Shown: in pieces, positions 1 through 6,125 of the stretch | Position numbering within the stretch: position 1 is the first letter of the stretch | Layout of the letters: every line of letters begins with the position of its first letter | Translations under genes and position numbers: made by a program | Notes under the pieces: model-generated | The model's database searches: none | What the model saw: the letters and a program-made list of their open reading frames with translations, nothing else | What the model was told of the DNA's origin: nothing | From: Chitinophagia bacterium | Lineage (GTDB): Bacteria; Bacteroidota; Bacteroidia; Chitinophagales; Chitinophagaceae | DNA: 7,004 bases | Assembly (NCBI GenBank): GCA_010021705.1 | Contig: RGMU01000078.1 | Span: forward strand, 1 to 7,004 | Reading direction: 5' to 3'

Positions 1-1
1 G

Positions 2-769
2 GGGGGCATACCTAAAGCCATTCCGCTGAACAGTGTTGACTTTTCTATAGACTTTAACCTTTTGAGAGAGGCTATAGGGGCTAAAACAAAGGCAATTATT
101 GTTAATACACCGCACAACCCCTGCGGAACAGTAATTTCAGAAGGAGATAGAGAAACACTGTATGAGCTTATTAAAGATACCGACGTAGTTATTATAGCAG
201 ATGAGGTTTATGAACAGTTGGTATATACGGGCTATACGCACCATAGTTTTTTGGCATACGAGGCACTTAGAGCGCGCACTTTTGCTATTTATTCGTTTGG
301 AAAGGTTTATAATAATACCGGCTGGAAAGTGGGTTATTGTATTGCACCTCCGGCATTTACAAGTGCGTTCAGGAAAATACATCAATATTTAGCTTTTACT
401 ACGAACAGTGTTGCGCAATATGCCCTTGCCGTTTATTTAGCTAATCATACCCCTGCCATACCGCTTGTTGCAACCATGCAAACTGCTCGCGACTATTTTT
501 ATAATGCCATGCAAGCAACGCCTTTTAAGCTATTACCCATAGCAGCGGGTAGCTATTTTCAATTAGCTTGCTATGAAGGGCTATCCAACTTGGGGGACTT
601 TGAATTTGCGTCTTTGCTGACCAGTAAAATAGGCGTAGCCACCATACCGGTGAGTGCTTTTTATGCCGATAAAACAGATAATAAGCTGTTGCGCTTTTGC
701 TTTGCCAAGAGCAAGGCTACACTGCTAAAAGCAACGGAGTTGCTCCAAAATATTGACGTTTTGGTGTAA
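2..769 (+). CDS. Methionine aminotransferase (YbdL-type, PLP fold type I), 5'-truncated by window edge
   Basis: The reading frame is open from base 2 to a TAA at 767-769, giving 255 codons. Class I/II aminotransferases of this group have about 380-390 residues, so roughly 130 N-terminal residues lie outside the window. Visible signatures are NTPHNPCGT (the NPxG substrate/PLP loop), IIADEVYEQL (Asp and Tyr that contact the PLP ring), SFGK with the Schiff-base lysine at codon 302-304, NNTGWKVGYC, and LLRFCFAK, whose Arg (codon 692-694) is the expected carboxylate-binding arginine. The phrases TGWKVGYC, RKxHQYL and CFAK match what I recall of E. coli YbdL, which prefers methionine and related amino acids as donors. 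Known for the family: cytoplasmic transamination to 2-oxo acids, including the last step of methionine salvage. The specific substrate is inferred. The gene converges on the next gene with 5 nt between the stop codons, and no intrinsic terminator lies between them. Confidence 0.85.
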   Translation, partial: GGIPKAIPLNSVDFSIDFNLLREAIGAKTKAIIVNTPHNPCGTVISEGDRETLYELIKDTDVVIIADEVYEQLVYTGYTHHSFLAYEALRARTFAIYSFGKVYNNTGWKVGYCIAPPAFTSAFRKIHQYLAFTTNSVAQYALAVYLANHTPAIPLVATMQTARDYFYNAMQATPFKLLPIAAGSYFQLACYEGLSNLGDFEFASLLTSKIGVATIPVSAFYADKTDNKLLRFCFAKSKATLLKATELLQNIDVLV

Positions 770-774
770 GGCGG

Positions 775-1329
775 TTAGTTTTTTATTATTGTAAAAGAGT
801 TGAAAAAATTGTTGATTTCTTCATTCGTTGCTAAATCTCGGCGGGCAATGGCAGTTAAGTCGTAGCGTTTATGGTTGGTAAAGCACTGTTTAACTAAAAC
901 TGTAACGTTATTTTTTTCGTCATTGTGAATGATAGCAACACCCGGATAGCCGTTAAAGTTTATAATTTCATCGTGGTATTCTTCAAAGGTAAAATCTTGC
1001 TTTCTAAGCGAAATAGAACTGTCTAATGTACGTTTTAGGCTTGTAGAGTCCCGCAGAAAGTTATCGGGACAATCGGTATAACTTACCTGAAATAGCTTAA
1101 ATTTGCCAATAGAAAGAGCATCCGGCTTCCAAATAATATAATGCACAATTTGCTTGCCAAATGGTGTTTTTTCTACTTGGTTCTTTTTTATAAGCTCTTC
1201 AGGCATATTTATGCTAAATCCGCCCTCTACAGACTTATAGGTTTTCCATTTAGTTCCGGTATTCTTACAAGAATTTAATGTTAATAAACAAAAAATTAGA
1301 GTTGAGAACGAAGAAATGATATGCTTCAT
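775..1329 (-). CDS. Putative lipoprotein of unknown function with PsbP/DcrB-like fold signature
   Basis: This is a 184-residue protein. I place the start at the ATG at 1329 because it gives a clean lipoprotein signal peptide: MKH, a hydrophobic stretch, then the lipobox LNSC with Cys21 as the acylated residue. A longer open frame reaches a TTG at 1392, but it would begin upstream of the likely transcription start (about 1354) and would put 21 extra residues before the signal. The mature part opens with WKTYKSVEGGFSINMPEEL, the pattern of small PsbP/DcrB-like or DUF1795-like domains in which a short beta hairpin is followed by a proline-containing strand. Charged stretches and a final INNFFNSFTII helix follow, also usual for such folds. 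The protein is expected to sit on the periplasmic face of the inner or outer membrane. No catalytic motif is visible and I assign no function. It converges with the aminotransferase and is divergent from the next gene. Confidence 0.7.
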   Translation of the reverse strand: MKHIISSFSTLIFCLLTLNSCKNTGTKWKTYKSVEGGFSINMPEELIKKNQVEKTPFGKQIVHYIIWKPDALSIGKFKLFQVSYTDCPDNFLRDSTSLKRTLDSSISLRKQDFTFEEYHDEIINFNGYPGVAIIHNDEKNNVTVLVKQCFTNHKRYDLTAIARRDLATNEEINNFFNSFTIIKN

Positions 1330-1357
1330 TAAGGAGTAATATAAAAATGGTAACGTA

Positions 1358-1392
1358 CAAATATACATATTTATAGCGGGAGTAAAAAACAA
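1358..1392 (-). promoter_or_regulatory. Bacteroidota-type promoter for the lipoprotein gene
   Basis: On the minus strand TATATTTG (1365 to 1358) matches the TAnnTTTG -7 element. A TTG (1392-1390) lies 24 nt upstream, slightly longer than the usual spacer of about 19-21. Transcription would begin near 1354, leaving about 25 nt before the ATG at 1329. The placement supports the shorter protein start. Confidence 0.45.
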
Positions 1393-1493
1393 TATTACTT
1401 TCTTTAGCGGGTTATAAAAGATTATTCTACTTTGGCACGGCTTTTGATATAGATATGTAGCAATTATGCCAATAAACTTAAATTTAATACACG

Positions 1494-2921
1494 ATGCAAA
1501 AAAGAACTATGAAGTGGCTGCTATTTGCCACAATGCTGTGCACCATACAGCTATTACCGCTTGTAGGCGGTGGCTTACGTGCTCAAAACGTAACGCTTTC
1601 TTATCAGGACTTTTATGACGAACTATCGCCTTATGGGCAATGGGTTTATGACCCTGAATATGGCAATGTGTGGGTGCCGGATGCGGGTTCGGGTTTTCGT
1701 CCTTACGGGTCAGACGGATATTGGGCTATGACAGAATATGGCAATATGTGGATGAGTAGTAGCCCCTACAGCTGGGCGGTATATCACTATGGCAGGTGGA
1801 CGTATAACGGCTATTATGGATGGATGTGGGTGCCCGGCTTGGAGTGGGCACCGGCATGGGTTAGCTGGCGATGGGGCGGTGGCTATTGCGGCTGGGCACC
1901 GTTGCCTCCGGGTGTGGCTTTTGGAGCACCCTATAGCTATCCTTATGATTGGTGGATGTTTGTAAGCCCTCGCTATATGTATAGCCCCGGTTGTGCCCGC
2001 TATTGGAGAGGTGCAGGTTATAACAGACACTGCCTAAATCGCACCACAATTATCAACAATGTATATATAGACCAAAGCACCCACGTGCATTATAACTACG
2101 GTCCCCGAAGCGCGGCTATTCAGGGCTATACTCGCCAACCCGTTACCGTGCACCGGATTAATAATGACGGCAGACGCGGCGCACCCGTAGTATCGGGAAA
2201 TAGTATAAGTATTTATCGCCCCACCGTACAAAATAGTGCCGATGCTCGCCCTGCACAGGTAATTAATGCGCCACAGCGTATAGGCACACCACAAGCAACC
2301 GGTAATAGTACTGCTACGCCCCGCTTTAGAGAAGAGTATACACACACTATGAATAATAATGTTAGCCCTGCTCCGGGCAGAAGTGTAGCACCGGCTACAC
2401 AAAACACCGCTCCTGCACCCAATGTAACCCGGTACACTAAACCCAATGAACCTGCCATTCAGCGCAACACCCCCGTTAGGCATAACCCCGGTTCTGTGCC
2501 AAGTTATGACCAACCTGCGCCCAACACCCGCCCTACCTATACGCCCCCGCAAGCGCATCAAGACGACCATCGTGATGACCCTCCCATTCAGCGCAATGAC
2601 CCTTCACAAAACTATAATGCGCCGCGCATAGAAAGAGCACAGCCTTCCTACAATCCACCACCGGTGCAGCGCAATGAGCCTTCTCAAAATTATAATGCGC
2701 CTCGCATAGAACGCGCACAGCCTTCCTACAATCCGCCACCGGTTCAGCGCAATGAGCCTTCGCAAAATTATAATGCACCACGTGAAAGAGAACGCCCTTC
2801 CTACAATCCCCCACCTGTGCAGCGTGAACGCCCCTCTGCACCTGCCCAGCCAAGCAACCCTGCACCACAGCAAAACAACGGTGCACCCTCCGGCGGTGGA
2901 AGCCCGTTTAGAAGACGCTAA
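1494..2921 (+). CDS. Secreted Trp/Tyr/Gly-rich DUF6600-like protein with Pro/Gln/Asn-rich repeat tail
   Basis: This 475-residue protein starts with a signal peptide (residues 1-31, MKWLLFATMLC core, likely cut near LRAQ). An ATG at codon 6 would give an equally good signal peptide. Residues about 36-175 are packed with aromatic residues and glycine in phrases such as YGQWVYDPEYGNVWVP, YGRWTYNGYYGWMWVPG and YCGWAPLPPG. This is the YGxW / WxPxxxWAPAWVxW / GWAPLPPG pattern I associate with DUF6600 and related FecR-neighbour proteins of Bacteroidota and Proteobacteria. From about residue 210 the chain becomes low complexity, rich in Pro, Gln, Asn, Arg and Thr, probably disordered, with a 26-residue tandem repeat at 366-442 and a basic SPFRRR end. 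A periplasmic, cell-surface or extracellular location is inferred; function is unknown. A weak -7-like TACTTTG at 1428-1434 lacks a -33 TTG. No plus-strand intrinsic terminator follows, so read-through into ffs is possible. Confidence 0.8.
   Translation: MQKRTMKWLLFATMLCTIQLLPLVGGGLRAQNVTLSYQDFYDELSPYGQWVYDPEYGNVWVPDAGSGFRPYGSDGYWAMTEYGNMWMSSSPYSWAVYHYGRWTYNGYYGWMWVPGLEWAPAWVSWRWGGGYCGWAPLPPGVAFGAPYSYPYDWWMFVSPRYMYSPGCARYWRGAGYNRHCLNRTTIINNVYIDQSTHVHYNYGPRSAAIQGYTRQPVTVHRINNDGRRGAPVVSGNSISIYRPTVQNSADARPAQVINAPQRIGTPQATGNSTATPRFREEYTHTMNNNVSPAPGRSVAPATQNTAPAPNVTRYTKPNEPAIQRNTPVRHNPGSVPSYDQPAPNTRPTYTPPQAHQDDHRDDPPIQRNDPSQNYNAPRIERAQPSYNPPPVQRNEPSQNYNAPRIERAQPSYNPPPVQRNEPSQNYNAPRERERPSYNPPPVQRERPSAPAQPSNPAPQQNNGAPSGGGSPFRRR
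2589..2819 (+). repeat. In-frame tandem repeat, 78-nt (26-residue) unit, three copies
   Basis: Units begin at the CAG codons at 2589, 2667 and 2745, and the next QR motif begins at 2820. Spacings are 78, 78 and 75 nt, the last unit having lost one codon (RERERPS where the others have RIERAQPS). Each unit reads roughly QRN(D/E)PSQNYNAPR, then IERAQPS, then YNPPPV. Copies differ mainly by synonymous changes (for example CCACCACCG against CCGCCACCG), so the repeat is not brand new. A degenerate relative (IQRNTPVRHNPG) lies near 2458, and a further partial copy (QRERPSAPAQPS) follows at 2820. Confidence 0.9.
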
Positions 2922-2943
2922 AATTGTGGCAAATTCATAAAAA

Positions 2944-2980
2944 AAGCACTATTCACTTGCAAAAGCACGGAATAGTGCTT
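2944..2980. promoter_or_regulatory. Perfect 11-bp inverted repeat overlapping the SRP RNA promoter
   Basis: AAGCACTATTC (2944-2954) is exactly complementary to GAATAGTGCTT (2970-2980), with a 15-nt loop. The loop contains the -33 TTG (2957-2959), and the right arm ends on the first base of the -7 TACCTTTG. On the minus strand the stem is followed by seven T residues (complement of the A-run 2945-2939), so it could end minus-strand transcription. On the plus strand no T-run follows, so it is not a good terminator for the upstream gene. It could be an operator, a minus-strand terminator, or both. Confidence 0.6.
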
Positions 2981-2987
2981 ACCTTTG
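2957..2987 (+). promoter_or_regulatory. Bacteroidota promoter of the SRP RNA gene
   Basis: TTG (2957-2959), a 20-nt spacer, then TACCTTTG (2980-2987), a full match to TAnnTTTG. The predicted start near 2991 coincides with the first bases of the RNA, just before its closing helix, which strongly supports both calls. The same layout precedes rnpB in this window. Confidence 0.8.
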
Positions 2988-2990
2988 CAG

Positions 2991-3098
2991 CCCTGGCAAG
3001 TCTTATACAACCAGCTCCTACTGAACTCCCCCAGGACAGGAATGTAGCAAGGGTAGGTGGTTGATGCGGTGTGATGTGAGTAACTTGCCAGTTTTTTT
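2991..3098 (+). ncRNA. ffs: Signal recognition particle RNA, small bacterial type (4.5S-like)
   Basis: The RNA of about 100 nt closes on itself: CTGGCAAGT (2993-3001) pairs perfectly with ACTTGCCAG (3083-3091). The apical part, about 3027-3056, is the conserved SRP helix 8. A GGAA tetraloop (3039-3042) is closed by ACA/TGT (3036-3038 with 3043-3045), flanked by CCCAGG on the left and AGCAAGGG on the right, matching the family pattern CAGG...GGAA...AGCA. This domain binds the M domain of Ffh, and the particle targets nascent membrane and secreted proteins to FtsY and the Sec translocon. There is no Alu domain, as expected for the small type. Exact ends are inferred from the promoter and the closing helix. 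The transaldolase gene starts about 40 nt downstream. Confidence 0.88.
3083..3098 (+). terminator. 3' end of SRP RNA: closing helix strand followed by T-run
   Basis: The 3' strand of the closing helix (3083-3091) is followed directly by seven T residues (3092-3098). The RNA's own long helix can therefore act as the terminator stem, as is common for small SRP RNAs. Efficiency is unknown; some read-through into the next gene is possible, since I see no good promoter between them. Confidence 0.5.
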
Positions 3099-3138
3099 AT
3101 TTCTTTTATTATAGCATTGCTTCAATAGTTGCTTTTCC

Positions 3139-3792
3139 ATGAAGTTTTTTATAGATACTGCCAATATAGACCAAATAAAAGAAGCACAAGATTTAGGCAT
3201 TCTTGATGGGGTTACTACCAACCCTTCTTTAATGGCAAAAGAAGGCATAAAGGGCAAAGACGCTATATTTAAGCACTACTACACTATATGCGAAATAGTG
3301 GACGGTCCGGTAAGTGCCGAAGTGTTGGGTACTACTTATGACTCCATTATGAGCGAAGGCGAGGAATTGGCTGCCATTCATAGCAATATAGTGGTAAAAG
3401 TGCCCATGATAAAAGACGGCATAAAAGCCATAAAAGCCTTTACGGCTATGGGTATCCGCACCAACTGTACGCTTGTGTTTTCAGCCGGTCAAGCCATATT
3501 GGCAGCCAAAGCAGGTGCTACCTTTGTATCTCCTTTTATTGGTAGAATAGATGATGGTAGCTGGGACGGTGTGCAGCTTATAGAGCAGATAGTGGACATT
3601 TACAATGCACAGGGCTATTTAACAGAAGTTTTAGCAGCGTCTATCCGCAACCCGTTGCACATTGTGCGCTGTGCACAAGCCGGTGCCGATGTGTGCACCT
3701 GCCCTTTATCTTCTATTTTGGGCTTGCTAAAGCACCCGCTTACAGATAGCGGCTTGCAACAGTTTTTGAAGGACGCACAAGCCATGCAGTAA
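3139..3792 (+). CDS. tal: Transaldolase, small TalC/FSA-type subfamily
   Basis: This 217-residue protein has the length and full motif set of the short transaldolase / fructose-6-phosphate aldolase family. Visible are FFIDTAN with catalytic Asp6, GVTTNPS (24-30), SAEV with Glu61, IVVKVPM with the Schiff-base Lys87, GIRTNCTLVFS, and SPFIGRIDD (131-139). Known for the family: true transaldolases have Glu in SAEV and Phe at the SPF position, whereas E. coli FsaA has Gln (AQV) and Tyr (APY) there. This protein has Glu61 and Phe133, so transaldolase activity (sedoheptulose-7-P + glyceraldehyde-3-P to erythrose-4-P + fructose-6-P) is favoured, even though automatic annotation often says fructose-6-phosphate aldolase. 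It would act in the cytoplasm in the non-oxidative pentose phosphate pathway. The ATG at 3139 starts MKFFIDTA, the normal family N-terminus. No Shine-Dalgarno or clear promoter lies between ffs and the gene. It converges on trmN6 with 12 nt between. Confidence 0.9.
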   Translation: MKFFIDTANIDQIKEAQDLGILDGVTTNPSLMAKEGIKGKDAIFKHYYTICEIVDGPVSAEVLGTTYDSIMSEGEELAAIHSNIVVKVPMIKDGIKAIKAFTAMGIRTNCTLVFSAGQAILAAKAGATFVSPFIGRIDDGSWDGVQLIEQIVDIYNAQGYLTEVLAASIRNPLHIVRCAQAGADVCTCPLSSILGLLKHPLTDSGLQQFLKDAQAMQ

Positions 3793-3804
3793 GCATGTAT
3801 ATTC

Positions 3805-4521
3805 CTACAGATACAAATAAAACGGCTGCATAAGCGCAATAAATGCTTGGCTGTATGTGCCGGGTTGGGTGTATAGGCTAAGCTCGTTATGTGTGGGGTA
3901 TGGGCAAGGCATTGTAGCGTATGTGCTAATAATCCGCTTTACCGGAGAATGCAGAAGGTGCTTTATGTGCAAAGCACTATGTAAATAAAATCCTTTTTTC
4001 TGTGATAGATTTTCCATATAAGCATGGGTATCGGCAGGTAGTAATAAAGTAAAACTACCGTTAGGTAGTAGTAGCGTTTGCATAGCGTCTATTAAGGCAG
4101 TATAAGTAAGCGAGGTGTCATGCCGGGCAGTAGCTAAGGCGGAATGGGTGTTTTTGAGGCTTTTGATAAAAAAGGGCGGGTTGCAGATAATGGCATCATA
4201 TTGATAAGGTGGTTTATATTGGCAAACGTCAATGTTGGTTATATGCAGCCGTTTGCTCCATGGGCTTTGCGCTATGTTGTGCATAGCTTGTTGATAGGCA
4301 TTGGGTTCTATTTCTACGCCATCTATCAGAGCATCAGCAAAACGCTGTGCAAGCATAAGCATAAGTAGCCCTGTGCCCGTACCGATGTCTAAAAAGCGGG
4401 ATATGGGATTGCCCGACATAGGAGCGCATGCCCCCAATAGGCAAGCATCGGTAGTTACCTTCATGGCGCAGTGTTCCTGCATTATTGTAAACTGCTTAAA
4501 GGCAAAATTCCCGCCACTCAT
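3805..4521 (-). CDS. trmN6: tRNA1(Val) (adenine(37)-N6)-methyltransferase, TrmN6/YfiC family
   Basis: The protein has 238 residues from the ATG at 4521. Its order of motifs fits the TrmN6 (YfiC) family: FAFKQFTIMQEHCAMKVTTD at the N-terminus, SAM-binding motif I DIGTGTG at about 45-51, the acidic motif II GVEIEP with Glu70, and the N6-adenine catalytic motif NPPFF at 114-118. Known for E. coli: SAM-dependent m6A formation at A37 of tRNA1(Val). The Bacteroidota substrate tRNA is not proven. The frame stays open upstream to 4566, but the ATG at 4521 overlaps the tsaD stop as ATGA, the standard coupled arrangement, and gives the usual SGGNFxFKQF start; I therefore reject the 15-residue extension. 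It is most likely co-transcribed with and translationally coupled to tsaD. It converges on the transaldolase gene without a visible hairpin terminator. Confidence 0.88.
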   Translation of the reverse strand: MSGGNFAFKQFTIMQEHCAMKVTTDACLLGACAPMSGNPISRFLDIGTGTGLLMLMLAQRFADALIDGVEIEPNAYQQAMHNIAQSPWSKRLHITNIDVCQYKPPYQYDAIICNPPFFIKSLKNTHSALATARHDTSLTYTALIDAMQTLLLPNGSFTLLLPADTHAYMENLSQKKGFYLHSALHIKHLLHSPVKRIISTYATMPCPYPTHNELSLYTQPGTYSQAFIALMQPFYLYL

Positions 4522-5528
4522 AGCCCGGTTGATTTCGCCATAGGCACAGTGTCTAATCCTGCCCAATCTTGGTTTAAGGCTTGATAATAGGCAGTAATGC
4601 CTATCATGGCTGCATTGTCGGTGCAGTATTCAAAGGGTGGAATGTAAACAGTTAAGCCTCGTTGGTTGCCGGCTTCTATAAGCGCGTTTCGCCAATAGCT
4701 ATTCGCTGATACCCCTCCGGCTATGCCCAAATGCGTAATGCCAAGTTGCTTAGCAGCCTTTAGCAATTTTTGCATCAGCATTTGTACAATGGCGTGCTGG
4801 GCAGAAGCGCAAATGTCGGCAAGGTTTTGCTCAATAAACTGCGGGTTAGTTTTTTGTTGTTTTTGCAAAAAATATAGAACAGATGTTTTTATACCACTAA
4901 AGCTAAAATCATAATCTTTCATTTCGCTTGTAGCAAACTTAAAAGCATGAGGGTTGCCGTTTTTTGCATATTTGTCCACAAGCGGACCTCCGGGATAGGG
5001 TAGCCCGGTCATTTTGGCTATTTTATCAAAGGCTTCGCCTGCGGCATCGTCAATGGTTTGCCCCAAAAGCTGCATATCGTGGTGGCTATGGCACACTATA
5101 AGCTGTGTATGCCCGCCGGAGGCAGTGAGGCAGAGAAACGGAAACGGAGGCTGTGCGTCAATAAAATGGGCTAAAACATGCGCCCTTAAATGATTAACGG
5201 CTATCAAAGGAAGGTTACGGCTTAGGGCAAAGGCTTTGGCAAAGCAAGCCCCAACCATAAGCGAGCCTATTAGCCCCGGACACTGCGTAAATGCCACCGC
5301 AGTAATGGCATCTTTAGTGATGCCGGCGCGGGCTATGGCAGTATCCACTACCGGCACAATGTGTTTTATGTGGGAACGCGAAGCCAATTCAGGTATCACC
5401 CCACCATATTTAGCATGGTCAACCTGGCGGACTAACACATTACTTTTAACTTTTCCATCAATAAGAATAGCCGCACCGGTATCATCACAGGAGGACTCTA
5501 TAGCCAATATACAAGCAGCTTGGTTCAA
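4518..5528 (-). CDS. tsaD: tRNA N6-adenosine threonylcarbamoyltransferase TsaD
   Basis: This complete 336-residue protein matches the family length. Motifs in order: ESSCDDTGAAI (11-21), GGVIPELASRSH, the metal-binding NHLRAH with His113 and His117, ASGGHTQL, DDAAGEAFDK, PYPGGP, DYDFSFSGIKTS, AGGVSANS (270-277), and CTDNAAMIG with Asp304 as the third metal ligand. Known for the family: with TsaB and TsaE, it transfers the threonylcarbamoyl group from threonylcarbamoyl-AMP (made by TsaC/TsaC2) to A37 of ANN-decoding tRNAs, forming t6A; it is usually essential. None of those partners is in this window. The start is a TTG at 5528. An in-frame TAG lies two codons upstream (5535-5537) and no ATG precedes ESSCDD, so the TTG start is well supported. 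The stop overlaps the trmN6 start by ATGA. The gene is divergent from rnpB. Confidence 0.95.
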   Translation of the reverse strand: MNQAACILAIESSCDDTGAAILIDGKVKSNVLVRQVDHAKYGGVIPELASRSHIKHIVPVVDTAIARAGITKDAITAVAFTQCPGLIGSLMVGACFAKAFALSRNLPLIAVNHLRAHVLAHFIDAQPPFPFLCLTASGGHTQLIVCHSHHDMQLLGQTIDDAAGEAFDKIAKMTGLPYPGGPLVDKYAKNGNPHAFKFATSEMKDYDFSFSGIKTSVLYFLQKQQKTNPQFIEQNLADICASAQHAIVQMLMQKLLKAAKQLGITHLGIAGGVSANSYWRNALIEAGNQRGLTVYIPPFEYCTDNAAMIGITAYYQALNQDWAGLDTVPMAKSTGL

Positions 5529-5560
5529 ACCTTTCTATTAAGTAATAAGCAATAAAGTGC

Positions 5561-5593
5561 CAAAAATACATAACAGCGGGTAAAAAACCACAA
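5561..5593 (-). promoter_or_regulatory. Bacteroidota-type promoter for tsaD-trmN6
   Basis: On the minus strand TATTTTTG (5568 to 5561) matches TAnnTTTG. A TTG (5593-5591) lies 22 nt upstream. Transcription would begin near 5557, leaving about 29 nt before the TTG start codon at 5528. It sits back to back with the rnpB promoter in a spacer of about 130 bp. Confidence 0.55.
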
Positions 5594-5637
5594 TGTGCGT
5601 ATTTATAATAAGTTAACATAGCTAAGCCGCTCAAAAA

Positions 5638-5668
5638 TTGGTTATGTGGAAAACTGTGCGTACCTTTG
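5638..5668 (+). promoter_or_regulatory. Bacteroidota promoter of the RNase P RNA gene
   Basis: TTG (5638-5640), a 20-nt spacer and TACCTTTG (5661-5668), followed by CAG. Both elements and the spacing are identical to the ffs promoter in this window. The predicted start near 5672 falls at the first base of the putative P1 helix. Confidence 0.8.
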
Positions 5669-5672
5669 CAGT

Positions 5673-6062
5673 GAATATATAAAATTGGGTTATCGCTATA
5701 AGGCATTATTGTCCTTATAGAGGAAAGTCCGGACAGTATAGAGTAGCGCACTACCTAACGGGTAGGTAGCCTTATAGCAATATAAGGCTAACAGCCAGTG
5801 CCACAGAAAATAGCCGCTTGCTGCAAAGTAAGCTACGGTGAAAAGGTAATAGAAATATTACAACAGAGCGTGGTAACATGCTTTTTTGCAGGCAAACCTT
5901 GCGCACTGAAATGCCCAATAGGCACACGTTTAAGGGTAACTCGCCCAATGTGTGCGGGTAGGCAGATAGAGAAATTGCGCGAGTAATTTCCGAGATAAAT
6001 GATAACCGGCTGCTATGTAAAAATAGTGGTTACAGAATCCGGCTTACAGGTTTTTTATATTC
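5673..6062 (+). ncRNA. rnpB: RNase P RNA, bacterial class A (catalytic RNA component)
   Basis: The universal 5' core GAGGAAAGTCCGGAC lies at 5720-5734, and its P4 partner region ACAGAATCCGGCTTACAGG at 6032-6050. Between them are GCCACAGAAAATA (about 5800-5812), a perfect hairpin with a GCAA (GNRA) tetraloop at 5769-5788, and the AGATAAATGATAACCGGC segment just before the 3' half of the core. The ends come from an AU-rich P1: GAATATA at 5673-5679 pairs with TATATTC ending at 6062. That gives about 390 nt, normal for class A. With the RnpA protein this RNA cleaves 5' leaders from pre-tRNAs. Ends are accurate to perhaps 10 nt. I see no separate hairpin terminator; the T-run at 6051-6056 lies inside the P1 strand. 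Short open frames here are shadows. Confidence 0.93.
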
Positions 6063-6064
6063 GT

Positions 6065-6125
6065 TTGTTCTATACTGTTCTTTTTATGAGGCTGTTACTA
6101 TTGTTCTACACTGTTCCTTTTATGA
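6065..6125 (+). repeat. Imperfect 25-nt direct repeat, two copies 36 nt apart
   Basis: Copy 1 is 6065-6089 and copy 2 is 6101-6125. Both read TTGTTCTA-(T/C)-ACTGTTC-(T/C)-TTTTATGA, so 23 of 25 positions agree and the only differences are two T/C changes. A degenerate third relative (TTGTTAACTGTTTTA) starts at 6151. They lie just after rnpB and upstream of the promoter of the small exported protein. Confidence 0.8.

Noticed and set aside
730..744. Hairpin AGCAAC-GGA-GTTGCT near the end of the aminotransferase gene
   Set aside because: It lies inside the coding region, its stem is only 6 bp, no T-run follows on the plus strand and only four T on the minus strand, so it is not a convincing terminator for either convergent gene.
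2034..2570. Long open frame (178 codons) on the minus strand inside the DUF6600-like gene
   Set aside because: It arises from the biased composition of the opposing Pro/Gln/Asn-rich coding strand, has no recognisable domain or promoter, and lies wholly within a well-supported gene.
2533..2886. Minus-strand open frames with repeated RRLIAL / FAKAHCAEP units
   Set aside because: The repeats are the mirror of the in-frame tandem repeat of the plus-strand gene.
3018..3257. Minus-strand open frame across SRP RNA and the transaldolase start
   Set aside because: It is antisense to two well-supported features and has no independent support.
4519..4566. Fifteen-residue N-terminal extension of TrmN6
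   Set aside because: It would lie wholly inside the tsaD 3' end; the ATGA overlap start at 4521 matches the family N-terminus better.
5485..5986. Open frames across the RNase P RNA (5485-5751 minus, 5798-5986 plus)
   Set aside because: They overlap conserved RNA core elements and promoters and show no protein-family pattern.
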